This document shows, piece by piece, positions 26,190 through 34,880 of a stretch of 64,000 bases of DNA. The notes under the pieces were generated by a model. That model was not told where the DNA came from, made no database searches, and saw nothing but the letters and a program-made list of their open reading frames with translations. Source of the stretch: Polyangiaceae bacterium (GTDB lineage: Bacteria > Myxococcota_A > Polyangia > Polyangiales > Polyangiaceae); the NCBI GenBank assembly GCA_022842465.1, contig JALHPN010000010.1:16731-80730 (forward strand). Reading direction: 5' to 3'. How positions within the stretch are numbered: the stretch's first letter is position 1; the number at the start of each line of letters is the position of its first letter. Made by a program: the position numbers and the translations under genes.

Positions 26190-28660
26190 CCACGCGAGCC
26201 TCTGCCTCCACTGCGCTCCTCCGCGCGACGAAGAAGGTCGCGCCGCTCTTCCCGCTCGAGTCGTTCGTCGCGGTGAATCCGTTCGTCGGGCTCGCCGATC
26301 AGCCCTTCTTCGACGTCGCCGCGCTCGTGGAGCGGACGTCCGGGGCGCGCATGACGATGCCGCGGAGCTTCTACGTCGAGGCGATGAAGGACGGCCGTCT
26401 CCCTCGTCGGTGCATCGTCGCCGCCCTCGCCGAGCTCGAGACGGTCGACGGCGCCGTCCTCGATCGCACCGTTCGAACGCTGAAGGGACTCCTCCGCGAC
26501 GCGTCGCTCGAGGACGTGGCCCTCCGTCGCACGCGAACGATCCCCACGGTCGCCGACGCCGCGGCAGACGTCACCGGCATCGACTGGCCCGGCATCGTCA
26601 CCGACCGCATCTCCGCGTGGGCCGCCACCCATCACGACCGGGGGCAGGCCCCGTGGACGTCACCGTTCCGCGACCTCTCCCCGTGGCGTGCGTGGCGCGA
26701 GGAGGCGGCGATGGACCGGACCCCCGAGGTGGCCGGGCTCCCGCGCTTCCGCGAGATCGTGGCGGAGATGCCCGCCGATCCGCTCGACGCGGCCGCGCGC
26801 GCCATCGGCCGTCTCGGCGTGCCCGAGGACCTCCTCGACGACTACCTCCATCGCTTGCTGATGACGATCTCCGGGTGGGCGGGGTACGTCCGTCATCGCG
26901 TCTGGGACGCGGAGCTCCGGGGCGAGGCCGACGACGCGCTCGTCGAGTTGCTCGTCATCCGGCTCGCCTGGGAGGTCGCCCTGCTCGAGGGCCTCGACAT
27001 CGAGCGAGCCTTCCGGCGCGTGCCGCTCGCGCGCGACCCCGACCTCCTCGTCGATCTCGTGCTCCACGCGGCGTACGAGAAGGCGCAGCAGGACGCGCTG
27101 CTCGCGAGGTTCGCCGGCCCGTCACGGTCGAGGTCACCGCGCTCCGCGCGGCCGTCCGTCCAGGCCGTCTTCTGCATCGACGTCCGCTCCGAGGTCATCC
27201 GTCGCGCGCTCGAGTCTTCGGACGACGCCGTCGAGACGCTCGGCTTCGCGGGCTTCTTCGGCTTCCCGATCGAGCTGGTCCCGTTCGGGGACGAGCGGGG
27301 GCACGCGCGATGCCCCGTGCTCCTCGCCCCCGCGCACGTCGTGCGCGAGACGGTCTCCGGCGTCTCGGCCGACGAAGAGGAGGCGCTCCGCAGCCGCCGC
27401 CTCGATCGGCGTCTCGCCGCGCAGGCCTGGCGCTCCTTCAAGACGAGCGCCGTCGCCTGCTTCGGGTTCGTCAGTCACGTGGGGCTCGCGTACACGTGGA
27501 AGCTCCTCACCGATTCGCTCGGGCTCACGCGACCCGAGCCGGAGCCCGCGACCGACAGCCTGGACGCGGCGACGGCGCGGAGGCTCGGCCCGACGGTCGC
27601 CCCGGGCACGCTCTGCGGGCGGACGACGGGGATGACGGCCGAGCAGCGGCTCGCGGCGGCGCGCGCGGCGCTGTCCGCGATGTCGCTCACCGAAGGCTTC
27701 GCGCGCCTCGTCGTGCTCGTCGGCCACGGGGCGTCGACCGTGAACAACCCGCACGCGACGAGCCTCGACTGCGGGGCGTGCGGGGGCCACGCGGGTGACG
27801 CCAACGCGCGCGTCGCCGCGCTCGTCCTGAACGATCCGGACGTGCGCCGCGGGCTCGCGGCGAGCGGGATCGTCGTCCCCGACGACACGGTCTTCCTCGC
27901 TGCGCTCCATGACACGACGACCGACGCGATCACGATCCTGAACGGGGACGCCGTCCCGGCGAGTCATGGCAGAGATCTCGAACGGCTCGCGTCGATCTTC
28001 CGCAGGAGCGCCCGGATCGCCCGCCGAGAGCGAGCGACGCGCCTCGACCTCGACGAGGGAGCGTCCCTCGACGAGGCCGTGATCGCCCGGAGCCGCGACG
28101 GCTCCGAGGTGCGACCCGAGTGGGGGCTCGCCGGCTGCTCGGCGTTCGTCGTCGCGCCGCGTCACCTGACGAAGGGCATCGACCTGGGCGGCCGCGCCTT
28201 CCTCCACTCCTACGACCACCGGAAGGACGAGGACGGGAAGACCCTCGAGCTCGTGATGACGGCGCCGATGGTGGTCGCGAGCTGGATCAGCCTCCAGTAC
28301 TTCGCCAGCACCGTGGACAACCGGGCCTTCGGCAGCGGGAACAAGACGCTCCACGACGTCGTCGGGGCGCTCGGCGTCCTCGAGGGGAACGGCGGTGATC
28401 TCCGAGTCGGCCTCCCGCTCCAGTCGGTCTCCGACGGCACGCGCTGGGCGCACGATCCGGTGCGGCTAAGCGTGGTCATCGCGGCGCCGACCGCGGCGAT
28501 CGACGCGGTCATCTCGAGGCACGAGCCGGTCCGGCGCCTCGCCGACAACGGCTGGCTCCACCTCTTCGCGATGGACGACGAGGGCCGCGTGACCGACCGG
28601 TACCGGGGCGCGCTCGCCTGGGAGCCCGTCCTCGGGACCGTGGCGCGCGCGGCGGCGTGA
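26186..28660 (+). CDS. dabA: Inorganic carbon accumulation subunit DabA (DUF2309)
   Basis: An 824-residue soluble protein of the DUF2309/UPF0753 family, normal length. It opens FPLESFVAVNPFVG. The zinc site of characterised DabA (Cys, Asp, His, Cys) is complete: C330 and D332 in VFCIDVRSEV, H514 in LVGHGAST and C529 in LDCGACGGH, with the His-to-Cys distance (15) equal to that in the Halothiobacillus protein. DabA is a beta-carbonic-anhydrase-like enzyme that hydrates CO2 only when coupled to DabB. Its start overlaps dabB by 4 bases, giving stoichiometric coupling. No carboxysome or Rubisco gene is in the window, so the bicarbonate may feed carboxylases in a heterotroph. Confidence 0.93.
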   Translation: MTTRASASTALLRATKKVAPLFPLESFVAVNPFVGLADQPFFDVAALVERTSGARMTMPRSFYVEAMKDGRLPRRCIVAALAELETVDGAVLDRTVRTLKGLLRDASLEDVALRRTRTIPTVADAAADVTGIDWPGIVTDRISAWAATHHDRGQAPWTSPFRDLSPWRAWREEAAMDRTPEVAGLPRFREIVAEMPADPLDAAARAIGRLGVPEDLLDDYLHRLLMTISGWAGYVRHRVWDAELRGEADDALVELLVIRLAWEVALLEGLDIERAFRRVPLARDPDLLVDLVLHAAYEKAQQDALLARFAGPSRSRSPRSARPSVQAVFCIDVRSEVIRRALESSDDAVETLGFAGFFGFPIELVPFGDERGHARCPVLLAPAHVVRETVSGVSADEEEALRSRRLDRRLAAQAWRSFKTSAVACFGFVSHVGLAYTWKLLTDSLGLTRPEPEPATDSLDAATARRLGPTVAPGTLCGRTTGMTAEQRLAAARAALSAMSLTEGFARLVVLVGHGASTVNNPHATSLDCGACGGHAGDANARVAALVLNDPDVRRGLAASGIVVPDDTVFLAALHDTTTDAITILNGDAVPASHGRDLERLASIFRRSARIARRERATRLDLDEGASLDEAVIARSRDGSEVRPEWGLAGCSAFVVAPRHLTKGIDLGGRAFLHSYDHRKDEDGKTLELVMTAPMVVASWISLQYFASTVDNRAFGSGNKTLHDVVGALGVLEGNGGDLRVGLPLQSVSDGTRWAHDPVRLSVVIAAPTAAIDAVISRHEPVRRLADNGWLHLFAMDDEGRVTDRYRGALAWEPVLGTVARAAA

Positions 28661-28751
28661 TCGACCGCATTTCTCGGCACTTCGACGACATGCCTTCCAT
28701 GTGGAACAATGCGGGCCTCCCCACCGCACCACGAGACCAGAGAGCTCCCGC

Positions 28752-30260
28752 ATGTCCCAGACACTCCCGACTGTTGGTCACTTCATCGACGGCCAGAACG
28801 TCACCCTCGAGGGCCGGTCCCAGGAGGTCTGGAATCCGGCCACGGGCGTCGCCGAGAAGCGCGTCCTCCTCGCCGACAAGAAGACCGTCGAGGCGGCGAT
28901 CGCCTCCGCCGAGAAGGCGTTCCCCGCCTGGCGTGACACGCCGCCGCTGAAGCGCGCGCGCGTGATGAGCAAGCTCAAGGTCCTCCTCGAGGCGAACGCC
29001 GAGAAGATCGCCGCGATGCTCACCGCCGAGCACGGCAAGGTGCAGGGCGACGCCATGGGCGAGGTGCAGCGTGGGATCGAGAACGTCGAGTACGCCTCGT
29101 ATGCGACGGAGCTCCTCAAGGGCGAGCACTCGCGGAACGTCGGCCCCGGCATCGACGCGTGGACCGAGCACCAGGCGCTCGGCGTCTGCGCCGGCATCAC
29201 GCCCTTCAACTTCCCCGCGATGGTGCCGCTCTGGATGTGGCCGATGGCGGTCGTCTGCGGCAACACCTTCGTGCTCAAGCCGTCCGAGCGCGATCCGTCG
29301 AGCACCCTCTTCATCACCCAGCTCGCGATGGAAGCGGGTCTCCCGCCCGGCGTCTTGAACCTCGTGAACGGGGACAAGGAGGCGGTCGACACGCTCCTCC
29401 ACGACGCGCGCATCAAGGCGGTGAGCTTCGTCGGGTCGACTCCGATTGCAGAGTACATCTACGCGGAGGGCTGCAAGACCGGCAAGCGCGTCCAGGCGCT
29501 CGGCGGCGCGAAGAACCACGCGGTCGTGATGCCGGACGCCGACATCGACAACGCCGTGAGCGCGCTCATGGGCGCCGCGTACGGCTCGTGCGGCGAGCGC
29601 TGCATGGCGATCCCGATCGTGGTCGCGGTCGGCGATGCCACAGCCGATGCCGTCGTCGCGGGCCTCAAGACCGAGATCGCGAAGATGAAGGTCGGCCCCG
29701 GCACCGACGCGAAGAACGACATGGGCCCGCTCGTGACGAAGCCCCACTTCGAGAAGGTGAAGGGCTACGTCGAGCAGGGCGTGAAGGAAGGCGCCCAGCT
29801 CGTCGTCGACGGGCGCGGCGTGAAGGTGGCCGGCCACGAGAACGGCTACTTCCTCGGCGCCTGCCTCTTCGACCACGTGAAGCCGGGGATGGTCGTCTAC
29901 AAGGAGGAGATCTTCGGCCCGGTCCTCGGCGTCGTCCGCGTGAAGACGCTCGAGGAGGCGATGAAGCTCATCGACGACCACGAGTACGGCAACGGCACGT
30001 GCATCTTCACGCGCGACGGCGAGGCGGCGCGCTACTTCACGGACAAGATCCAGGTCGGGATGGTCGGCGTGAACGTGCCGCTCCCCGTCCCCGTCGCGTA
30101 CCACTCGTTCGGCGGCTGGAAGCGCTCGCTCTTCGGCGACCTCCACGCCTACGGCCCGGATGCCGTGCGCTTCTACACCAAGCGAAAGGCGATCACGCAG
30201 CGCTGGCCCTCCGCGGGCGTGCGCGAGGGCGCCGTCTTCTCGTTCCCGTCCACGAAGTGA
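28752..30260 (+). CDS. mmsA: CoA-acylating methylmalonate-semialdehyde dehydrogenase
   Basis: A 502-residue aldehyde dehydrogenase of the MmsA branch. The start region VGHFIDGQNV, the mid-section GVCAGITPFNFPAMVPLWMW, SFVGSTPIAEYIY, and the catalytic segment GSCGERCMA with Cys284 are diagnostic, as is the late GWKRSLFGDLHAYGPDAVRFYT. The enzyme oxidises methylmalonate or malonate semialdehyde with NAD+ and CoA to propionyl-CoA or acetyl-CoA in valine and myo-inositol breakdown. No other valine genes are adjacent. Its stop overlaps the GTG of the next, regulatory gene, so the two are translationally coupled. Confidence 0.93.
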   Translation: MSQTLPTVGHFIDGQNVTLEGRSQEVWNPATGVAEKRVLLADKKTVEAAIASAEKAFPAWRDTPPLKRARVMSKLKVLLEANAEKIAAMLTAEHGKVQGDAMGEVQRGIENVEYASYATELLKGEHSRNVGPGIDAWTEHQALGVCAGITPFNFPAMVPLWMWPMAVVCGNTFVLKPSERDPSSTLFITQLAMEAGLPPGVLNLVNGDKEAVDTLLHDARIKAVSFVGSTPIAEYIYAEGCKTGKRVQALGGAKNHAVVMPDADIDNAVSALMGAAYGSCGERCMAIPIVVAVGDATADAVVAGLKTEIAKMKVGPGTDAKNDMGPLVTKPHFEKVKGYVEQGVKEGAQLVVDGRGVKVAGHENGYFLGACLFDHVKPGMVVYKEEIFGPVLGVVRVKTLEEAMKLIDDHEYGNGTCIFTRDGEAARYFTDKIQVGMVGVNVPLPVPVAYHSFGGWKRSLFGDLHAYGPDAVRFYTKRKAITQRWPSAGVREGAVFSFPSTK

Positions 30261-31288
30261 CGCACGCGGGGGCGGCGGCGCCTCGCGTCTTCGCGTCGGT
30301 CGTCTTCGTGCTCTTCGCGTTCGCGGAGAGCCAGGGGATCCCGCGGGCGCGCCTCCTCGAGCTCTCCGGGCTCGGCGAAGGCGCGCTCGAGGACCCCGAC
30401 GAGCTCGTCCCGTACGAGCCGCTCGTCGTCGTGTGGCGCGAGCTCGTCGCGCGCCTCCCGGGCGAGCCGCTCGGCCTTCGTTACGCGCCGTTCGTGGACG
30501 CCGGGGCGCTCGGGGTCGTCGGGTACGCGGTCCGGCACGCGAAGGACGGGCACCAAGCGCTCGAGCTGACGCTCCGGTTCGCCAAGCTCGCCGATCCGTT
30601 CCTCGGCGTGCGCGTCGTGCGTCGCGGCGAGCTCGTCGAGCTGCACATCGAGCACGAGCCGCGGGTCGTCGAGATGGTCGAGCCGCTCGAGATGCTCGTC
30701 CTCGCCACCGTGCGCATGGCGCGCTCGCTCTTCCGCGGCGACGCGCGACCGACGTCGGTGTGCTTCCGCCATCCCGCGCGGCATCCGCGGGCGCTCTACG
30801 TCGACGTCGTCGGTGACGTCCCGGTACGCTTCGGCGCCTCGTTCGACGGCGTCGTTTTCCCGGCGGCGCTCCTCGATCTCCCGCTCGAGGCGGCCGATGC
30901 GCGCATGGCGACCTACCTCGTGACGCACGCGGAGGCCCTCCTCGAGAAGGCGGAGGACGCCGAGGCGCCCCTCGACGAGCGCGCGCGGAGGGCGATTCGC
31001 GCGGCGCTCACGGGAGGCGAGGTGACGGCGACGGACATCGCAAGGACGCTCGGCACGAGTACGCGTTCCCTCCAGCGCGCGCTCCAGGAGAAGGGCACCT
31101 CCCTCTCCCACGAGGTCGACCTCGCCCGGAAGGAGCGCGCGCTCGTCCTCCTCCGGCGCCCCGAGCTCACCGTGGCGGAGATCGCCTTCATGCTCGGGTA
31201 CGCCGAGGCCCGGGTCTTTCTCCGCAGCTTCCGGCGCTGGACGGGGAAGACGCCCACCGAGCTCCGGCGCGCCTGGCGCGGAGAGTGA
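30257..31288 (+). CDS. AraC-family transcriptional regulator
   Basis: A 343-residue regulator. The N-terminal 200 residues look like the Arabinose_bd-type (PF12625) sensor domain of the OruR/ArgR-like AraC branch, which responds to amino acids, fatty acids or lipids in characterised cases. The C-terminal AraC DNA-binding domain spans about 240-343: TATDIARTLGTSTRSLQRAL as the first HTH and TVAEIAFMLGYAEARVFLRSFRRWTGKTPTELR as the second, of which the core is FMLGYAEARVFLRSFRRW. The GTG start overlaps the mmsA stop (GTGA), so it is probably made with MmsA and may regulate it. Confidence 0.88.
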   Translation: MTHAGAAAPRVFASVVFVLFAFAESQGIPRARLLELSGLGEGALEDPDELVPYEPLVVVWRELVARLPGEPLGLRYAPFVDAGALGVVGYAVRHAKDGHQALELTLRFAKLADPFLGVRVVRRGELVELHIEHEPRVVEMVEPLEMLVLATVRMARSLFRGDARPTSVCFRHPARHPRALYVDVVGDVPVRFGASFDGVVFPAALLDLPLEAADARMATYLVTHAEALLEKAEDAEAPLDERARRAIRAALTGGEVTATDIARTLGTSTRSLQRALQEKGTSLSHEVDLARKERALVLLRRPELTVAEIAFMLGYAEARVFLRSFRRWTGKTPTELRRAWRGE

Positions 31289-31337
31289 CCTTTCTGGCGC
31301 GCGCGGCCACTCGCCGTCTCCGCTCGGGGGCCCCAGG

Positions 31338-32711
31338 ATGAAGGGCATGGATGCGCGAGAACTGAAGGGCCCCCGCGGCAGGCTGCTCACCACCTACCGC
31401 TTCCTCACCGATCCGTACGCGACGTCGCTCGCCTGGCGCGACGCCTACGGCGACCCGTTCCTCGCGCGCGTCGTGAACGGCGACGTCGTCATGACGGGCA
31501 GGTCCGAGCACCTGAAGGCGATCTTCGCGGCGCCGCCCGACACGTTCGATCCGTTCGGCGTCCAGGCGATCGCGCCCGTCGTGGGCAAGGGGAGCCTCCT
31601 CGTCCTCACGGGCGAAGCGCACCGGCGCGAGCGGAAGCTCCTCATGCCGCCGTTCCACGGGAGCCGCATGCGCGCGTACGAGAGCACGATGCGGGACGTC
31701 ACGCTCCGTCACCTCCACGAGGCGTTGCGCGCCGGCGGCGTCACGACGATGAAGGACATCGCGCAGAAGATCACCCTCGAGATCATCGTCCGCGCGGTCT
31801 TCGGCGTGGAGGACGAGCGCGAGGCCGACGCGATCGCGAAGGGCGTCGTCGACGTGCTCGAGGCGGTCCATCCCTCCTTCCTCTTCGCGCCGTTCCTCCA
31901 GCGCGATTTCGGCGGGCTCGGCCCCTACGCACGCTTCCGGCGCGCGGCGGAGGCGGGGGACAGGGAGCTCCAGGCCCTCATCGACGCGCGCCGCGGTCGC
32001 GGCGAGGGCGACGACGTCCTCGGGCTCCTGCTCGCTGCGCGCTACGACGACGGCAGCGCGATGAGTGACGCGGAGATCCAGGACGAGCTCCGCACGATCG
32101 TCACCGCAGGCCACGAGACGACGGCGATGGCCCTCGCGTTCCTCGTCGACCTCGTGTGGCGAAGGCCCGAGGTCCTCGCGCGCGCGAAGGAAGAGGCGAA
32201 CGCCGGCGGCGCGCTCCCGTACCTCGACGCGATCGTGAAGGAGACGCTCCGCGTCCGCCCGATCCTCACCGAGGCGATCCGCACGCTGAAGAAGCCGCTC
32301 GTCATGGGCGACCTCGAGGTCCCCGCCGGGATGCACGTCGGCGTGAGCGCCGTCCTCGCCCATCACGACGAGGAGCGGTTCCCCGAGCCAGAGGCCTTCC
32401 GTCCCGAGCGCTTCCTCGGTCGGACGTTCGGGCCCACCGAGTACATCCCGTTCGGCGGCGGTCACCGCCGGTGCATCGGCGCGGCCTTCGCGGAAATGGA
32501 GCTCAGGATCGTCCTCGCTGGATTTCTACAGTCCGTGGATCTCACGCTCCTCAGCCCCGCTTCGTCGCGCCCGTACCGGAGAAACCTGACGATGGCGCCG
32601 AAGGACGGAGTTCCCGTGCGATTTGCGGGACGTAGCACGCAGAGTCTCCTTCGGGCCTCCGAGGTGGCGCGGGCTCCTTCGCAGGGTACCTTCCACGGGT
32701 CCGCCGCGTAG
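31338..32711 (+). CDS. Cytochrome P450
   Basis: A 457-residue P450. Oxygen-activation helix AGHETTAMAL, K-helix ETLR, the RPERFLGRTF meander and the haem-binding loop FGGGHRRCIG with Cys379 are all present. It is soluble, with no N-terminal anchor. The overall pattern recalls the CYP110-like bacterial P450s that hydroxylate fatty acids, alkanes or terpenoids, but substrate cannot be read from sequence. It starts 49 bp after the AraC gene on the same strand, so it may be part of the same unit. No ferredoxin or reductase gene is adjacent. Confidence 0.93.
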   Translation: MKGMDARELKGPRGRLLTTYRFLTDPYATSLAWRDAYGDPFLARVVNGDVVMTGRSEHLKAIFAAPPDTFDPFGVQAIAPVVGKGSLLVLTGEAHRRERKLLMPPFHGSRMRAYESTMRDVTLRHLHEALRAGGVTTMKDIAQKITLEIIVRAVFGVEDEREADAIAKGVVDVLEAVHPSFLFAPFLQRDFGGLGPYARFRRAAEAGDRELQALIDARRGRGEGDDVLGLLLAARYDDGSAMSDAEIQDELRTIVTAGHETTAMALAFLVDLVWRRPEVLARAKEEANAGGALPYLDAIVKETLRVRPILTEAIRTLKKPLVMGDLEVPAGMHVGVSAVLAHHDEERFPEPEAFRPERFLGRTFGPTEYIPFGGGHRRCIGAAFAEMELRIVLAGFLQSVDLTLLSPASSRPYRRNLTMAPKDGVPVRFAGRSTQSLLRASEVARAPSQGTFHGSAA

Positions 32712-32725
32712 CACCCAGGAGCACC

Positions 32726-33949
32726 ATGCCCCGCTTCGTCCGACTCGCCCCCTTCGCGTCCTCGATCGTCGTCCTCGTCGCCTGCGGGGGAGATGCGAAG
32801 GACAGCGCGTTCGGGAACGGCGGGGATCCGAGCATCCCGCCCGGCGGCGTCCTCGGCGGCGGCTCGGGGGCGAACGCGAACGGCAGGCCGTGTGTCCCGA
32901 ACGCGGCCAACGCCGAGATCCCGGGCAACGGCTGCGACGACGACGCCGACGGCACGGTCGACAACGCGCCCTCGTGCGACGAGGGCCTCGCCAAGGACGG
33001 CGACGCCGTCGCCCTCGCCCGCGCGATGGGCATCTGCGCGAGCGCGGCCGAGAAGGGCTACGGTCTCGTCTCGGCGTCGTTCACGCGTGGCTACGGCGTC
33101 TCGGGGGAGCCGGCCCCCCAGCAGCACGGCGTCCTCTCGAAGTTCGGCGACGTGATCAAGCCGCGCCAGGGATCGAAGCTCGCGGTCCTCTCCACCGGCT
33201 ACGCCGACGAGTACAACGGCGCTCCCGGTGCGCCCTTCGGCGGCACGACGGGGACGAACAGCGCCAACTTCAAGACGAACGGCAAGGCGTGGTTCCCGCC
33301 GTTCCCGCTCCTCGACACGGAGGGGACGGGCCGCCTCCCGCCCGGCTTCCCGAAGGCGGCGGACGGGTGCCGCCAGGCTCCGCAGACGAACGACGTCGTC
33401 GATCTGAAGCTCGAGCTCAAGGCCCCGCCCAACGCGAGCGGCATCAAGTTCGACTTCAACTTCTACTCCGGCGAATGGCCGGCCTACATCTGCTCGCCCT
33501 TCAACGACGGCTTCCTCGCCTTCCTCACCGCGAAGGGCTTCAACGGCGGGACGCCCGACAACATCTCGTTCGACAGCAAGAAGAACCCCGTCAGCGTGAA
33601 CAACGGGTTCTTCGATCGCTGCACCTCGAACGCGAAGATCGGCTGCGCCGACGGTGCGAAGGCCGGCGTCTCGCAGTGCCCCGGCGGGACGAGCGAGCTC
33701 TCCGGTACCGGCTTCGGCCAGGAGGGCGCCTGGTGCGCGTCGTGGGGTGACAACGCGTCGCGGAGCGTGAACGGTGGCGCGACGGGCTGGCTCTCGTCGC
33801 TGGCCGCCGTGCAGCCGGGGGAGACCTTCACCCTCGAGCTCTTCATCTGGGACACGGGAGACGCGGTCCTCGACTCGAGCGTCCTCCTCGACAACTTCCA
33901 GTGGGTGGAGGGCGAGGTCCAGACGTCGACGGAGCGTCCGCCGCGCTGA
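32726..33949 (+). CDS. Lipoprotein with choice-of-anchor-like domain
   Basis: A 407-residue predicted lipoprotein: signal peptide with lipobox LVAC, then a Gly/Asn-rich linker. The segment GNGCDDDADGTVDNAPSCD is the Asp-rich repeat that often precedes myxobacterial surface domains. The main body contains KFDFNFYSGEWPAYICSPFNDGFLAFLT (key part FNFYSGEWP and NDGFLAFL) and ends ETFTLELFIWDTGDAVLDSSVLLDNFQW (key part IWDTGDAVLDSSVLLDNF), the layout of choice-of-anchor beta-sandwich domains. Probably an outer-surface adhesin or structural protein. AGGAG lies just before the ATG. It converges with the sigma factor gene 13 bp away. Confidence 0.7.
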   Translation: MPRFVRLAPFASSIVVLVACGGDAKDSAFGNGGDPSIPPGGVLGGGSGANANGRPCVPNAANAEIPGNGCDDDADGTVDNAPSCDEGLAKDGDAVALARAMGICASAAEKGYGLVSASFTRGYGVSGEPAPQQHGVLSKFGDVIKPRQGSKLAVLSTGYADEYNGAPGAPFGGTTGTNSANFKTNGKAWFPPFPLLDTEGTGRLPPGFPKAADGCRQAPQTNDVVDLKLELKAPPNASGIKFDFNFYSGEWPAYICSPFNDGFLAFLTAKGFNGGTPDNISFDSKKNPVSVNNGFFDRCTSNAKIGCADGAKAGVSQCPGGTSELSGTGFGQEGAWCASWGDNASRSVNGGATGWLSSLAAVQPGETFTLELFIWDTGDAVLDSSVLLDNFQWVEGEVQTSTERPPR

Positions 33950-33962
33950 TCTGGACCGAGCC

Positions 33963-34832
33963 TCACCCGTCGTCGGGCAGGAGGTGTCGCATCGTCACGT
34001 GAAAGCGCGACCGCACGAGCGCGAGAACGCTGTTGAACTCGGACGGCGACAGCCCGAGCCTCTCGCACAAGAGGTGCTGGAGACGTTCCGTCAACGTCGC
34101 GCGCGCCTGCGCCAGATGACGCTTGATCGTCGCCGCGTGCACGCCGTGCATCTTGCTCATGTCCGCCAGGGTGAGCTCGTCCAGGTAGTGCTGCCGGAGG
34201 TAGAGGCGCTCGCGAACCGAGAGCGCCTCGAGCGCGAGAGGCAGGACGGCCTTCAGCTCGGAGTCGTAGTGGACACGGAAGTACGCGAGCTCGGCGCTGC
34301 TCGCATCCCCGGCGGCGTCGACGAGCTCCTGATCGTCTTCCACCGGACGCTCCTTGGGCCCGCGCACCGCGGCGTTGAGCGCGGCACGGGTCACCACGAC
34401 CCGTAGCCAAGCGCGGAGCTCACCGCGGCCGCTGTACTCCGCGATCTTCGGCGGCTTCCCGTCGCGCGGTACGAAGAGGCTCTCGCGCAGCCCCTGCATG
34501 AGGTCGTCGAGATCGACGGACGCCGACACCCGCCTCGCGACGGCGTGGAGATCCGCGGCGAACGTGCTCTCGAACGTCGCGAGAGCCGCGGGGTGCCCGA
34601 CCGCGCAGGCGACGGCCAGATAGAGATCGGACGCGAAGAGTTCTTCGAGCGACCCCGCGGCCCCTACCCGCGCCGCCAGGTGCCGGACGAAGACGTCGTC
34701 GGGGACGTCGACGTTCGGCCATGCGCTCCTGGCGACGTCCAAGGACTGCGCGACGTGCGCGCGTACTCGGGTCGCGTCGTCCTCACGGCCACACGCCTCG
34801 AGGAGAGTGGCAAGGGCTTCGTCGTCGACCAC
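33963..34832 (-). CDS. Sigma-70 family factor, myxobacterial gmx type
   Basis: A 289-residue sigma factor. Region 2-like segment around VDLDDLMQGLRESLF, then GELRAWLRVVVTRAALN; region 4 is LSVRERLYLRQHYLDELTLADMSKMHGVHAATIKRHLAQAR, with the HTH core LADMSKMHGVHAATIKRHL. The long N-terminal extension and region spacing fit the Sig-70_gmx families known mainly from myxobacteria, which act as ECF-like factors. I chose GTG 34832 because GAGGA lies 7 bases upstream. The divergent neighbour, 48 bp away, begins with an anti-sigma-type zinc finger, so that kinase is the likely controller of this factor. Confidence 0.8.
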   Translation of the reverse strand: MVDDEALATLLEACGREDDATRVRAHVAQSLDVARSAWPNVDVPDDVFVRHLAARVGAAGSLEELFASDLYLAVACAVGHPAALATFESTFAADLHAVARRVSASVDLDDLMQGLRESLFVPRDGKPPKIAEYSGRGELRAWLRVVVTRAALNAAVRGPKERPVEDDQELVDAAGDASSAELAYFRVHYDSELKAVLPLALEALSVRERLYLRQHYLDELTLADMSKMHGVHAATIKRHLAQARATLTERLQHLLCERLGLSPSEFNSVLALVRSRFHVTMRHLLPDDG

Positions 34833-34880
34833 GGGTGGTTCCTCGCGGAGCGAGCGCGAATGTATAGACTTCCTTCTCGC

